NCBI GenBank assembly: GCA_018713145.1
Contig: DVFP01000021.1
Span: 23,845 to 87,844 of the forward strand
DNA length: 64,000 nucleotides
Direction of reading: 5' to 3'
Origin: Candidatus Scybalocola faecavium
Lineage (GTDB): Bacteria; Bacillota; Clostridia; Lachnospirales; Lachnospiraceae
Shown here: positions 25,686-35,708 of the stretch, piece after piece
Position numbering within the stretch: the first letter of the stretch is position 1
Layout: each line of letters starts with the position of its first letter
Position numbers and translations under genes: made by a program
Notes under the pieces: generated by a model
Database searches by the model: none
The model's input: the letters and a program-made list of their open reading frames with translations, nothing else
What the model was told of the DNA's origin: nothing

Positions 25686-27719
25686 ATGAATGGAACAAAA
25701 AGATCATCTGCAGGAATTTTTATTCTTTGTATGACCCTTCTCCTTGTTTTATTTCCCGGAACCGTTTCTGCCCAGGCGGCGCAGGAAGAATCCGGCTTAA
25801 GCTGGGTCAAGGCTCCGGGGCAGATGGTTCTGGGGCTGTACGACTGGGACGGGGACCTGCTTGTTTATTATTATACAGGGACTCGGTTCGGCTTGTGCCG
25901 TATGGATGCAGAAACCCGGGAAATCCTGGTCCGCCTGGAAGGCTTTAAGCAGGAACTGTATCTGGAGCTGTGTCCGGATAACCTTCCGAAAGAGGGGAGG
26001 ATTGGCCGATCCGATGCTCTTTTTGATACCTTTACCAGTCCTTTTGAGGAAGATGAGTCAGAGGAATCCGGGCTTTGGCGCTTCTTTAGGGAGCCTTCCC
26101 AGGAGGAAGAGGAGCCGGAAACTCTTTTAAGGCTTTATGACAGTGAAAAAGGCTGCTTTCAGTGGATGGACGAGGATTTTAATCTGATCTATGAGTATGA
26201 CATGGAAGAAACTGTGACGTCCAGGCCGTTGATGGATCCGTCCAACCAATATATTTATTATGTCCAAAATAGCGGCCAGGTGATACAACTGGACTGGCAG
26301 GCCGGAAAATCCCAGGTCATGGAAGTGGGCGGACCGTTCGCTGCGGCGCCTTATCTGGAAGGTATTTATAATGAAGGAACGATCCTTTCTGTTTCCGGTA
26401 TGGTACGGGAATCAGATCCAGACCGGGAATATGACAATTATGTAAACTATAAAAATTATATTCGTGTTTCAGACCAGCAGATCTTAAAAGTGTCGACCAT
26501 ATTTTCAGCCCTTTATGGTTCGGGAAGCGGGTATTATACCACATTGTACGGGCCTTTGAATCAGGCAGTGCTGGGAGATTTTTCAGACCCTGAAAAACGG
26601 TGGGAATTTATCTTTCCGGATTATGAAGAGTATGACAGTGTATTTGCATGGACAAATGCCCGGCGGCTGATGACCTGTTATACTGATGAAGGGATTTCAG
26701 CCAGCTCCCACGCAGTGTTTTCTCTATATAATATGGATACGGGAGCAATGGAAGCCCAGACCCGGCTGGAGCTTGGCTCTAAGGAAAATAACCTGCGTCT
26801 GACTGTTGCCGGGTATCTTTCCGGGACGCAGACGGGGGTGTTTTCTGTCAGCACCCGGCCGGACCGGATCTATATGTGGGATACTAAGGCCAGCGGGGTG
26901 GCGTCAGACCAGTCATACAAGGTTCCCTATATGGAAGCTGATGCTGCAGATCCACAGGCTTTTGAGACCCTTGAAGAGACGGCTCGTACTCTGGAAGCGA
27001 GGTTTGATGTGGAGATTTATCTTGGAGATGACTGTCCAAGGCAGCTTTGGGGCTATAAGGCCAGTCCTATTTATTCTGTGCCAAAGATCCGCAGAGCTCT
27101 TATGTATCTGGAAACCAGTCTGGAAAATTATCCTGAGGGTTTTTTTACTCAGCTGGCCCGTCCCGATGGAAGCCGGGTCCGGTTTTATCTGGTGGACAGC
27201 ATGTCACCTGACGGTGAGGACAGCATTTCCTCATCGGTGGGGCTTTTTGGGGGCAGCGATGGGAATTATATTGCCCTGGCTGTAGATTCCCCAAGGGATA
27301 TGCAGACTCTGGTGTATCATGAAGTGTCCCACGCCATTGATTATAAGCTGTCCGGGTATATGAACCAGAATTACATGGATGAAACATGGAGCGACTTAAA
27401 CCCTCCGGATTTTTACTATAACTGGAGCTACCAGGCAAATGGGGCGGACATGTCCTGGGATTATGTATACAGTGTTTTTGACCAGGACCAGGAGATTTAT
27501 TTTATTGATAAATATGCCAAGAGCTTTCCAACAGAAGACCGTGCCCGGATCATGGAATATGCCATGGGCATGTATCCGGGAAGCATATATTTTTCATCGC
27601 CTCATGTCCTGGAAAAACTGGAATATATCAGTCGGGCCATCCGTGAGGGCTTTGATACTCAGGGGTGGCCAAAGGTGACCTGGTGGGAGCGGCCGCTGGC
27701 GATGCCGTCCGATGTCTGA
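25686..27719 (+). CDS. Secreted putative zinc metallopeptidase (HExxH)
   Basis: A 677-residue exported protein. An N-terminal signal peptide (about residues 8-30, ending near TVSAQA) is followed by a long beta-rich region resembling a propeller (about 40-440), then a peptidase-like domain with YHEVSHAID (HExxH near residue 547-551) and a downstream FIDKYAKSFPTEDRA segment whose Glu could be the third zinc ligand. This is the gluzincin pattern HExxH...E. The ATG at 25686 follows GGTGGGG; upstream frame extension lies inside the oxidoreductase gene. Terminated by a hairpin at 27786. No family name could be assigned; activity and target are inferred. Confidence 0.75.
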   Translation: MNGTKRSSAGIFILCMTLLLVLFPGTVSAQAAQEESGLSWVKAPGQMVLGLYDWDGDLLVYYYTGTRFGLCRMDAETREILVRLEGFKQELYLELCPDNLPKEGRIGRSDALFDTFTSPFEEDESEESGLWRFFREPSQEEEEPETLLRLYDSEKGCFQWMDEDFNLIYEYDMEETVTSRPLMDPSNQYIYYVQNSGQVIQLDWQAGKSQVMEVGGPFAAAPYLEGIYNEGTILSVSGMVRESDPDREYDNYVNYKNYIRVSDQQILKVSTIFSALYGSGSGYYTTLYGPLNQAVLGDFSDPEKRWEFIFPDYEEYDSVFAWTNARRLMTCYTDEGISASSHAVFSLYNMDTGAMEAQTRLELGSKENNLRLTVAGYLSGTQTGVFSVSTRPDRIYMWDTKASGVASDQSYKVPYMEADAADPQAFETLEETARTLEARFDVEIYLGDDCPRQLWGYKASPIYSVPKIRRALMYLETSLENYPEGFFTQLARPDGSRVRFYLVDSMSPDGEDSISSSVGLFGGSDGNYIALAVDSPRDMQTLVYHEVSHAIDYKLSGYMNQNYMDETWSDLNPPDFYYNWSYQANGADMSWDYVYSVFDQDQEIYFIDKYAKSFPTEDRARIMEYAMGMYPGSIYFSSPHVLEKLEYISRAIREGFDTQGWPKVTWWERPLAMPSDV

Positions 27720-27785
27720 GCAACCATGCAAGCAAGTTTGCCTGTTTGCTCAGCCGCCGTCCGGGCTTGTGGGGACAGGACAGAC

Positions 27786-27836
27786 GAAAGCCAGATGGCT
27801 CCGTGCTGGCGCACTCCCGCCATCTGGGCTTTCTTG
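27786..27836 (+). terminator. Terminator after the metallopeptidase gene
   Basis: GAAAGCC and AGATGGC (27786-27799) pair with GCCATCT and GGGCTTTC (27819-27833) with one bulge, followed by a T-rich stretch. It isolates the str operon from the upstream gene. Confidence 0.7.
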
Positions 27837-27867
27837 AATATTTTCCAAAAATACGGGAAAAATCTGA

Positions 27868-27896
27868 TTGACAAGTGGAGAAAGAATTGATATACT
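27868..27896 (+). promoter_or_regulatory. Promoter of the str operon
   Basis: TTGACA (27868-27873), 17-bp spacer, TATACT (27891-27896): near-perfect sigma-A boxes about 100 bp before rpsL. Confidence 0.8.
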
Positions 27897-27996
27897 CAAT
27901 GAGTGTGTGCAGGCCAGAGGCTGGTTTGCGTACAGCTTACCGAAGATGAATGATTTTCGGCAGCCACTTTTATTTAAATTTCAGGAGGTGAAAATA

Positions 27997-28419
27997 ATGC
28001 CAACATTTAACCAGTTAGTAAGAAAAGGAAGACAGACTGTAGAAAAGAAATCCACAGCACCGGCTCTTCAGAAGAGCTACAACTCTCTGCACAAGAAGAC
28101 AACTGATATGTCCTCTCCTCAGAAGCGTGGTGTGTGTACTGCAGTTAAGACAGCTACTCCTAAGAAACCTAACTCAGCTCTTAGAAAGATCGCCAGAGTT
28201 CGTCTCTCTAACGGTATTGAAGTAACAAGCTACATTCCAGGTGAGGGCCACAACTTACAGGAGCACAGCGTTGTGCTGATCCGCGGCGGCCGTGTTAAGG
28301 ACTTACCTGGTACAAGATACCACATCATCCGTGGTACACTTGATACTGCAGGTGTTGCAAAGAGACGTCAGGCTCGTTCCAAATATGGCGCTAAGAGACC
28401 TAAGGACGCTAAGAAGTAA
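27997..28419 (+). CDS. rpsL: 30S ribosomal protein S12
   Basis: A 140-residue ribosomal protein of the decoding centre. It contains the conserved streptomycin-related loop [11 protein letters not shown] (about residues 41-51) and [25 protein letters not shown] (about 84-108) typical of S12. The ATG follows CAGGAGGTG; an upstream frame extension is leader sequence. First gene of the operon rpsL-rpsG-fusA; codon choice is strongly biased as in highly expressed genes. Confidence 0.99.
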   Translation: MPTFNQLVRKGRQTVEKKSTAPALQKSYNSLHKKTTDMSSPQKRGVCTAVKTATPKKPNSALRKIARVRLSNGIEVTSYIPGEGHNLQEHSVVLIRGGRVKDLPGTRYHIIRGTLDTAGVAKRRQARSKYGAKRPKDAKK

Positions 28420-28561
28420 TTGTTTTCGATTTGTACTATTTGCGACGAATGTAGCATTATTTTACCTGGAAAGCCCCGGAGGGCTTTGGGCTGACAGACA
28501 GGGGATCCCTGTGTGAAGCGGCAGGCCTTCGGCGGACGCAGATGGCTGCGGGTTAATATAA

Positions 28562-29119
<558 letters not shown>

Positions 29120-29160
29120 TTTGCCGCTGGCTTCGTAACTAATTTAAGGAGGAATTATCC

Positions 29161-31278
29161 TTGGCTGGAAGAGAATATCCATTAGAGAGAACCAGAAATA
29201 TTGGTATCATGGCTCATATCGATGCCGGTAAGACCACATTGACCGAGCGTATCCTTTATTATACTGGTATTAACTATAAGATTGGTGATACTCACGAAGG
29301 TACTGCAACCATGGACTGGATGGAACAGGAGCAGGAAAGAGGTATCACGATCACTTCAGCTGCTACCACATGCCATTGGACACCTCAGGAATTCCACAAA
29401 CCAAAGCCAGGTGCTCAGGAATACCGTATCAATATTATTGATACTCCTGGACACGTTGACTTTACGGTAGAGGTTGAACGTTCACTGCGTGTGCTTGACG
29501 GTGCTGTTGGTGTGTTCTGTGCAAAGGGCGGTGTAGAACCACAGTCCGAAAACGTATGGCGCCAGGCAGACACTTATAATGTACCTCGTATGGCATTCAT
29601 CAATAAGATGGATATTATGGGTGCAAATTTCTACGGTGCTGTAGAACAGATTAAGACACGTCTGGGCAAGAATGCGATTCCTGTGCAGCTGCCAATCGGC
29701 AAAGAAGATGACTTCAAGGGAATCATTGACCTGTTTGAAATGAAAGCCTACATCTATAATGATGAAAAGGGCGATGACATTTCCATCGTTGATATTCCGG
29801 AAGATATGAAAGATGATGCTGAATTATACAGAACAGATATGATCGAAAAGATCTGTGAGCTGGATGATGACCTTATGATGCAGTATCTGGAAGGTGAAGA
29901 GCCTAGCACAGAGCAGCTTAAGGCAGCATTAAGAAAAGGTACATGTGAGTGTACTGCTGTTCCTGTATGCTGCGGTTCCGCATACAGAAACAAAGGTGTT
30001 CAGAAGCTTCTGGATGCCATCATTGAATACATGCCTGCTCCTACAGACATTCCTTCAATCAAGGGTGTTGATATGGAAGGCAATGAGATCGAGAGACATT
30101 CTTCTGATGAAGAGCCTTTCTCCGCTCTTGTATTCAAGATCATGACCGACCCATTCGTAGGTAAACTGGCATTCTTCCGTGTTTACTCCGGTACTATGAA
30201 TTCCGGTTCCTATGTTTATAACTCTACAAAAGATAAGAAGGAACGTGTTGGACGTATCCTTCAGATGCATGCCAACAAACGTTCCGAGCTGGATAAGGTT
30301 TACTCCGGTGATATTGCCGCTGCTGTAGGTTTTAAGATTTCTACAACTGGTGATACTATCTGTGATGAACAGCATCCGGTAATCCTTGAGTCCATGGAAT
30401 TCCCTGAACCGGTTATCGAGCTGGCGATCGAGCCTAAGACAAAAGCAGGCCAGGGCAAGATGGGTGAGGCTCTTGCAAAACTTGCAGAAGAAGACCCCAC
30501 ATTCCGTGCTCATACAGATCAGGAAACAGGCCAGACGATCATTGCCGGTATGGGTGAGCTCCATCTGGAGATCATCGTTGACCGTCTCCTTCGTGAGTTT
30601 AAGGTAGAGGCTAATGTAGGTGCACCTCAGGTTGCTTACAAGGAAACCTTTACTAAGACTGTTGAAGTGGACAGCAAGTATGCAAAACAGTCCGGTGGAC
30701 GTGGTCAGTATGGTCACTGTAAAGTACGTTTCGAGCCTATGGATCCCAATGGTGAAGAAACATTTAAGTTTGATTCCGAAGTTGTAGGCGGTGCTATTCC
30801 TAAGGAATATATCCCGGCTGTCGGCGAAGGTATCGAAGAAGCAGCTAAGGCTGGTATCCTGGGCGGATTTCCTGTATTGGGCGTTCACGCTACAGTATAC
30901 GATGGTTCCTACCACGAAGTAGACTCCTCTGAAATGGCATTCCATATTGCCGGTTCTTTAGCATTTAAGGATGCAATGAGCAAGGCAGGTGCTGTTTTAC
31001 TTGAGCCTATCATGAAGGTAGAAGTAACTATGCCTGAAGAGTATATGGGCGATGTTATTGGTGATATTAACTCCCGTCGTGGCCGTATCGAAGGTATGGA
31101 CGATGTTGGCGGCGGTAAGATCATCAAAGCTTACGTTCCTCTGGCAGAAATGTTTGGATATTCTACAGACCTGCGTTCCAGAACACAGGGCCGTGGTAAC
31201 TACTCTATGTTCTTTGAGAAATATGAGCCGGTTCCAAAGTCTGTACAGGAAAAGGTTCTTGCTGCAAAGGCTAAATAA
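29161..31278 (+). CDS. fusA: Elongation factor G
   Basis: A 705-residue GTPase catalysing ribosome translocation. G1 motif AHIDAGKTT is near residues 17-25, DTPGHVDF near 96-103, and NKMD near 154; domains II-V follow with [16 protein letters not shown] and the C-terminal [12 protein letters not shown]. The start is TTG at 29161, with AAGGAGG eight nt upstream and the conserved [14 protein letters not shown] right after it; no ATG is available. It follows rpsG by 41 nt. Confidence 0.99.
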   Translation: MAGREYPLERTRNIGIMAHIDAGKTTLTERILYYTGINYKIGDTHEGTATMDWMEQEQERGITITSAATTCHWTPQEFHKPKPGAQEYRINIIDTPGHVDFTVEVERSLRVLDGAVGVFCAKGGVEPQSENVWRQADTYNVPRMAFINKMDIMGANFYGAVEQIKTRLGKNAIPVQLPIGKEDDFKGIIDLFEMKAYIYNDEKGDDISIVDIPEDMKDDAELYRTDMIEKICELDDDLMMQYLEGEEPSTEQLKAALRKGTCECTAVPVCCGSAYRNKGVQKLLDAIIEYMPAPTDIPSIKGVDMEGNEIERHSSDEEPFSALVFKIMTDPFVGKLAFFRVYSGTMNSGSYVYNSTKDKKERVGRILQMHANKRSELDKVYSGDIAAAVGFKISTTGDTICDEQHPVILESMEFPEPVIELAIEPKTKAGQGKMGEALAKLAEEDPTFRAHTDQETGQTIIAGMGELHLEIIVDRLLREFKVEANVGAPQVAYKETFTKTVEVDSKYAKQSGGRGQYGHCKVRFEPMDPNGEETFKFDSEVVGGAIPKEYIPAVGEGIEEAAKAGILGGFPVLGVHATVYDGSYHEVDSSEMAFHIAGSLAFKDAMSKAGAVLLEPIMKVEVTMPEEYMGDVIGDINSRRGRIEGMDDVGGGKIIKAYVPLAEMFGYSTDLRSRTQGRGNYSMFFEKYEPVPKSVQEKVLAAKAK

Positions 31279-31365
31279 TTTGGCGTTTCGTTGTATAACT
31301 GTACCGGCCAACAGTCCGGCAGATGGAATTGTTGGCAAAATGCCGTAAAATTATAAAAAACAGGC

Positions 31366-31394
31366 TTGAATCTCATGCTGAAATGCAATATAAT
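31366..31394 (+). promoter_or_regulatory. Candidate promoter for tuf
   Basis: TTGAAT (31366-31371), 17-bp spacer, TATAAT (31389-31394), within the 256-nt gap between fusA and tuf. It would give tuf its own transcript. The remaining leader to 31534 has a GC-rich imperfect hairpin (about 31421-31450). Confidence 0.7.
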
Positions 31395-31534
31395 TAGTTT
31401 TAGCTAGGCGAAATATCTATCGACGGCCCTGCCTTTGTGTGGGGCGGCCGGTTTTCGCAGAAGGCCGCACATGCGGCGAGTCAGTTTATTATGCCCTGGC
31501 TTACAGGGTAATTATATTAAGGAGGACTATCAAA

Positions 31535-32722
31535 ATGGCAAAAGCTAAGTTTGACAGAAGCAAACCACATTGTAATATTGGTACCATTGGTCACGTTGAC
31601 CATGGTAAAACAACTTTAACTGCTGCTATCACAAAGGTATTAGCAGAAAGAGTTCCTGGTAACGAAAAAGTAGACTTTGAAAATATCGATAAAGCTCCGG
31701 AAGAAAGAGAGCGTGGTATCACAATTTCTACAGCTCACGTTGAGTACCAGACAGCAAAACGTCACTATGCACACGTTGACTGCCCCGGCCATGCTGACTA
31801 TGTAAAGAACATGATCACTGGTGCTGCTCAGATGGATGGCGCTATCCTTGTTGTTGCTGCTACTGATGGTGTTATGGCTCAGACAAAAGAGCATATCCTT
31901 CTTTCCCGTCAGGTAGGTGTACCTTACATCGTAGTATTCTTAAATAAGTGCGATATGGTAGACGACGAAGAACTTCTTGAGTTAGTAGAAATGGAAGTAA
32001 CAGAAGTTCTTGAAGAGTATGGCTTCAATGACTGCCCGATCATCAAAGGTTCCGCTCTTAAGGCTCTTGAAGATCCTTCAAGCGAATGGGGCGACAAGAT
32101 CATGGAACTCATGGATACTATCGATGAGTACATTCCTGATCCTATCCGTGATACAGATAAGCCTTTCCTTATGCCTGTTGAGGACGTATTCTCCATTACA
32201 GGCCGTGGTACAGTTGCTACAGGTAGAGTAGAGCGTGGTACACTTCATCTTTCCGAAGAAGTTGAAATCGTAGGTATCAAAGAAGAAACACGTAAGGTTG
32301 TTGTAACTGGTATCGAAATGTTCCGTAAACTTCTTGATGAAGCTCAGGCTGGTGATAACATCGGATGCCTCCTTCGTGGTGTTCAGAGAAACGAAATCGA
32401 AAGAGGACAGGTTCTTGCTAAACCAGGTTCCGTACATCCTCACAAGAAATTTACAGCTCAGGTTTATGTATTAACAAAAGATGAAGGTGGCCGTCATACA
32501 CCTTTCTTCAACAAATACAGACCTCAGTTCTACTTCAGAACAACAGACATCACAGGTGAAATCCAGCTTCCTGAAGGCACAGAAATGTGCATGCCTGGCG
32601 ATAACGTAGAGATGACAATCGAGCTCATCCACCCGATCGCTATGGAACAGGGTCTTACATTCGCTATCCGCGAAGGTGGACGTACAGTTGGTTCCGGCCG
32701 TGTTGCTACAATCATTGAATAA
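31535..32722 (+). CDS. tuf: Elongation factor Tu
   Basis: A 395-residue GTPase delivering aminoacyl-tRNA to the ribosome. GHVDHGKTT (about residues 18-26), DCPGHADY (about 80-87) and NKCD (about 135-138) form the GTP site; domains 2 and 3 follow to [11 protein letters not shown]. The ATG follows AAGGAGGAC. It has its own candidate promoter and a strong terminator. No S10 operon follows in the window. Confidence 0.99.
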   Translation: MAKAKFDRSKPHCNIGTIGHVDHGKTTLTAAITKVLAERVPGNEKVDFENIDKAPEERERGITISTAHVEYQTAKRHYAHVDCPGHADYVKNMITGAAQMDGAILVVAATDGVMAQTKEHILLSRQVGVPYIVVFLNKCDMVDDEELLELVEMEVTEVLEEYGFNDCPIIKGSALKALEDPSSEWGDKIMELMDTIDEYIPDPIRDTDKPFLMPVEDVFSITGRGTVATGRVERGTLHLSEEVEIVGIKEETRKVVVTGIEMFRKLLDEAQAGDNIGCLLRGVQRNEIERGQVLAKPGSVHPHKKFTAQVYVLTKDEGGRHTPFFNKYRPQFYFRTTDITGEIQLPEGTEMCMPGDNVEMTIELIHPIAMEQGLTFAIREGGRTVGSGRVATIIE

Positions 32723-32745
32723 TTAAAAGCTGATAAAGCTTATTG

Positions 32746-32777
32746 GGCTTCCCGATTTTTCGGGAAGCCTTTTTTTT
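32746..32777 (+). terminator. Terminator of tuf
   Basis: GGCTTCCCG (32746-32754) pairs with CGGGAAGCC (32761-32769), followed by eight T. Confidence 0.95.
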
Positions 32778-32882
32778 GCGCGATACGTCTGGCAAGCCGG
32801 CCGACATGCTTGCATGAGCGGACAATTGCCTGCGGATGGGGCGAATAGGTGAAAGACTGAGTAGGCCTGGAAAGACTATGGG

Positions 32883-34547
32883 CTACCGGGTATGACTATC
32901 AATCTGCTCCGCGATCTCATACAATACAATACCGTACTCCGGCACCACTGTGTCCAGGATCAGGGCATCATTTACAAAAACTGTGTCTAAAGTGATCTTT
33001 GGAACACTGGTATATTTAATATATTGGACCATTTCCGGATCAATATTTTGAGGTGAGCCGGAATCCAGCCAGGTATTATAGGTGGAGCCATAGGATTCGC
33101 ACAGCTGAGTCCTTCGCAGTAAATAAGACCCTGGGGACATGACGATAGCATGATGAAAAATCAACTCTCCCGGGGAATCAAAATACCGGTTCCGTTCTGT
33201 ATAAGAGGGAGCTGTGTGGGCTTCCTTAAGCCATGACTCAAAATAAAAGCAGAAATTAAAAATAAGCAGCTGCCAGCCCTCATCGGACCGGGTTAAAATA
33301 TGACAGTCATCATATTCCAGGATGGTGTCCCCCAGTCTGCGGTAAAGGGCAAGGGCAAAATAGGCGGGCTTTTTAATGCCGAGCGTATCCATAAGGCCGG
33401 GGTTTCCGCTGAACATCCGGTCATCGGGATAAAGCTCGTCATTAGTATCATATAAAGTCCAGTAGGACAGACCGGCGCTGTCCTTTAGGGAATGAATAAA
33501 GGTATAAATCATATAAGGTCCCATAAAGCATGTATCCCGGGCATAGTCGCAGGGTAGATAGGATAGATTCCAGCTCATGGAAATCACAGGAAGTTCTCCA
33601 AAGCCCATGTGTCTGGAAAGCTCTTTCAGATCATGAAAGGTCTTTTCAGGGAGGTCCTTATTATAAGGAACAGAAAATGCCTCGCTTTGGGTTCTCGTCT
33701 GGGGAAAATGCCCTTTATTTTCAAGTCCGTCAGGGCAGCAGTAGGTATGGACAGCGATATAATCCGGAAAAATATTATTTTTTCTGCAATAATCAAAAAA
33801 CGCGGTGTACCAGTCCGTACCGCCGGGCATGGAGAAAGCCGGGGTTCCCATAATGATGGCTTCATCGACTTTTTTAACCGCCTGCCAGGTGGCTTTATAA
33901 AATCTGAAAAAATCTTCCTGAGACTCATACCAGTAAGCCTCCTCAAGAGCCAGATTGGGACTGGTCCAGAAATCAAAATACCATGTATGTACCTGATTTT
34001 GTCCGTACCGGCGGATACAGTGGAGCATAAACTGAGACACAAGATCCGACCACCGGCTTAAAGATTTGGGAGAGCTGACATTGGGATGATACTGCCATCC
34101 GCAGGTCTGCTTTTTAGAGGCAAGGGAGCCGGGCATAAAGCCAATCTCCATGACAGGCTTTATGTTAAGGGAGACGAGAAAATCCAGGACCATATCAATG
34201 TAATTCCAGTTGTACCGCACATTATGATCCCCGTCCTCAAAATAAATGTACAGATCATCTGAGAAAATATCCCGAATGCGCAGATAATCAAATTTCAGTT
34301 CCTGCCTGGCTGTGCGGATGGCCTCCTGCACATTGCTCTTAAGACAGCTGACAGCCCGCCCGCAAGTATTGATCTTTAACTGGCGGTTTTTAAGCAACGG
34401 CTTTTGACTGAGAAGATCTGTGCGCAGGGAAATATATTTTTGGCGGGTTTCATTTTGGCCATGGTGCATGGACCGGTTCCAGAAACGCTGGAAAAACTGG
34501 AAGTAGTTTTTTACATTAAATGGAATCTCCTCATACTGGATAGGGGG
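32883..34547 (-). pseudogene. GH39-like C-terminal half of a frameshifted AraC-GH39 fusion
   Basis: This frame continues the adjacent AraC gene after a one-base shift in a five-C tract (plus strand 34543-34547). It lacks a credible start of its own. It aligns by eye with the GH39 beta-xylosidase-like barrel: a FDYLRIRDIFSDDL...YNWNYID segment, LVSLNIKPVMEIGFMPGSLA, SQEDFFRFYKATWQAVK and DSAGLSYWTLYD. At the acid/base site the expected WNEP reads WTSP (within DFWTSPNLA), and at the nucleophile site the expected TEWN reads MSWN. Both catalytic Glu thus appear replaced by Ser, so this is likely a non-catalytic sugar-binding sensor. A beta-sandwich tail follows to the end. If two polypeptides are really made, this half would need internal initiation. 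Confidence 0.75.
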
Positions 34548-35385
34548 AAACCAGATGATTATGGTTTTGTGCCAGCTTCTTTCGGAAAGCAGAGGGCGTT
34601 GTCTGATAATACTTTTTAAAACAGGCGCTGTAAGTCTTGTGGTCTCCAAAACCACAGGAAAGAGCAATATCTGTAATGGAATTTTCCGGATTGACCAGAG
34701 ACAGAAGGGATTTCTGCACCCGATAAAAGTTAAGATATTCCACAAAACTTTTATTAAAATGCTTTTTAAAAAATGCGGAAAAATACTGGGGATGGACACC
34801 TACATAATCGGCAATGTCTTTTAAAGTGATTTTCTCCATATAGTTTTCATTAATATACCACAGTGTCCGGACGATGCGCTGGCGGGAATAGGAGCCGGCA
34901 AAAACGCTTTGGGCAGGTTCACATCCATACCGGTCAAGAAGGATGGACATAATGGAAGCTGCGGCGCTGACCATATGAAGATGGGATGTGGCTCTTACAT
35001 TAATGGTATAAAAAACAAATTGGGAAATTTCCCGGGCAACTTGGTAATAAAGGGGATCATCCAGATTGCAGCGAAGCTGATATTCACTAAAGCTGGTACA
35101 TTCTTTGGCAGGACAGTAACTTTCAACAAAATCCCGGGTAATTTCCAGGATCAGCATACAGCTTTCCCCATGAAGGGGAGTAAAGGCGTATAGTTCATAT
35201 GGTGGAATAAAGCAAATGTCATTTGTCCTTAAAATATGCTGGCTGTCAGATAATGTGAGCGCAAATTCCCCATTAAGGATAAATGAGATCATATAACATT
35301 CACTGAACCGGCTGGCAGAATCAAATTCCCACTGGACATGCTGGGTAAAGGGGAGCTGATTTAAAGAAAACATATCTGTTGCCAT
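34531..35385 (-). CDS. AraC-family regulator (N-terminal half of AraC-GH39 fusion)
   Basis: A 284-residue frame with an N-terminal cupin-type domain (about 1-110), then the paired AraC HTH at about 175-270 (TLKDIADYVGVHPQYFSAFFKKHFN and ITDIALSCGFGDHKTYSACFKKYY). The stop comes 15-20 residues after the HTH, beyond a CCCCC run. Removing one C joins it in frame to the GH39-like part and would give a protein of about 833 residues, close in plan to the intact 772-residue fusion at 44970. Start ATG has GAAAGGACATGG-type context. It is divergent from the sugar ABC transporter and most likely controls it. The N-terminal half alone may still bind DNA. Confidence 0.85.
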   Translation of the reverse strand: MATDMFSLNQLPFTQHVQWEFDSASRFSECYMISFILNGEFALTLSDSQHILRTNDICFIPPYELYAFTPLHGESCMLILEITRDFVESYCPAKECTSFSEYQLRCNLDDPLYYQVAREISQFVFYTINVRATSHLHMVSAAASIMSILLDRYGCEPAQSVFAGSYSRQRIVRTLWYINENYMEKITLKDIADYVGVHPQYFSAFFKKHFNKSFVEYLNFYRVQKSLLSLVNPENSITDIALSCGFGDHKTYSACFKKYYQTTPSAFRKKLAQNHNHLVSPYPV

Positions 35386-35708
35386 AATCCATGTCCTTTC
35401 TTTTTAATCTTCCTTCATTATATTCTAATTTCCTATAAAAATCAGCCATGCACTTTAAAAATCGTGATAATATACAAAAATTAATATTCAAAATTGATAA
35501 ATAGGATAAACGAGGCGTTTTGTAAGATAAATTTCTGATATTCGTCTGAAATTATAAGATTACCTTTGGGACAAAAATAAGAATATTGCATTTTTAACTA
35601 TAAAATCATAAAATCAAGGAAGTTTTTGGCTAATATTGAAGATATAATACACTCATATTGTGGTTGCTTTATTAATTCTGCATATTCTGTGAAGAAGAGG
35701 TGATGTAA
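35386..35708. other. AT-rich divergent regulatory region
   Basis: About 320 bp between the AraC-GH39 gene and the ABC transporter operon, very AT-rich. A TATAAT at 35643-35648 lies 60 bp before the ATPase gene but has no good -35 partner at normal spacing, as expected for an activator-dependent promoter. No gene is seen. Confidence 0.45.

Noticed and set aside
30055..30945. 296-codon open frame on the minus strand inside fusA
   Set aside because: It is antisense to a perfectly conserved EF-G gene; strong codon bias of fusA keeps the opposite frame free of stops. No ribosome site or homology.
34531..34560. Programmed +1 ribosomal frameshift at CCCCC
   Set aside because: Not accepted as the main reading because no known stimulatory site is seen and the AraC stop lies a few codons on; a tract length mutation is simpler. 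Kept as a possibility in the findings.
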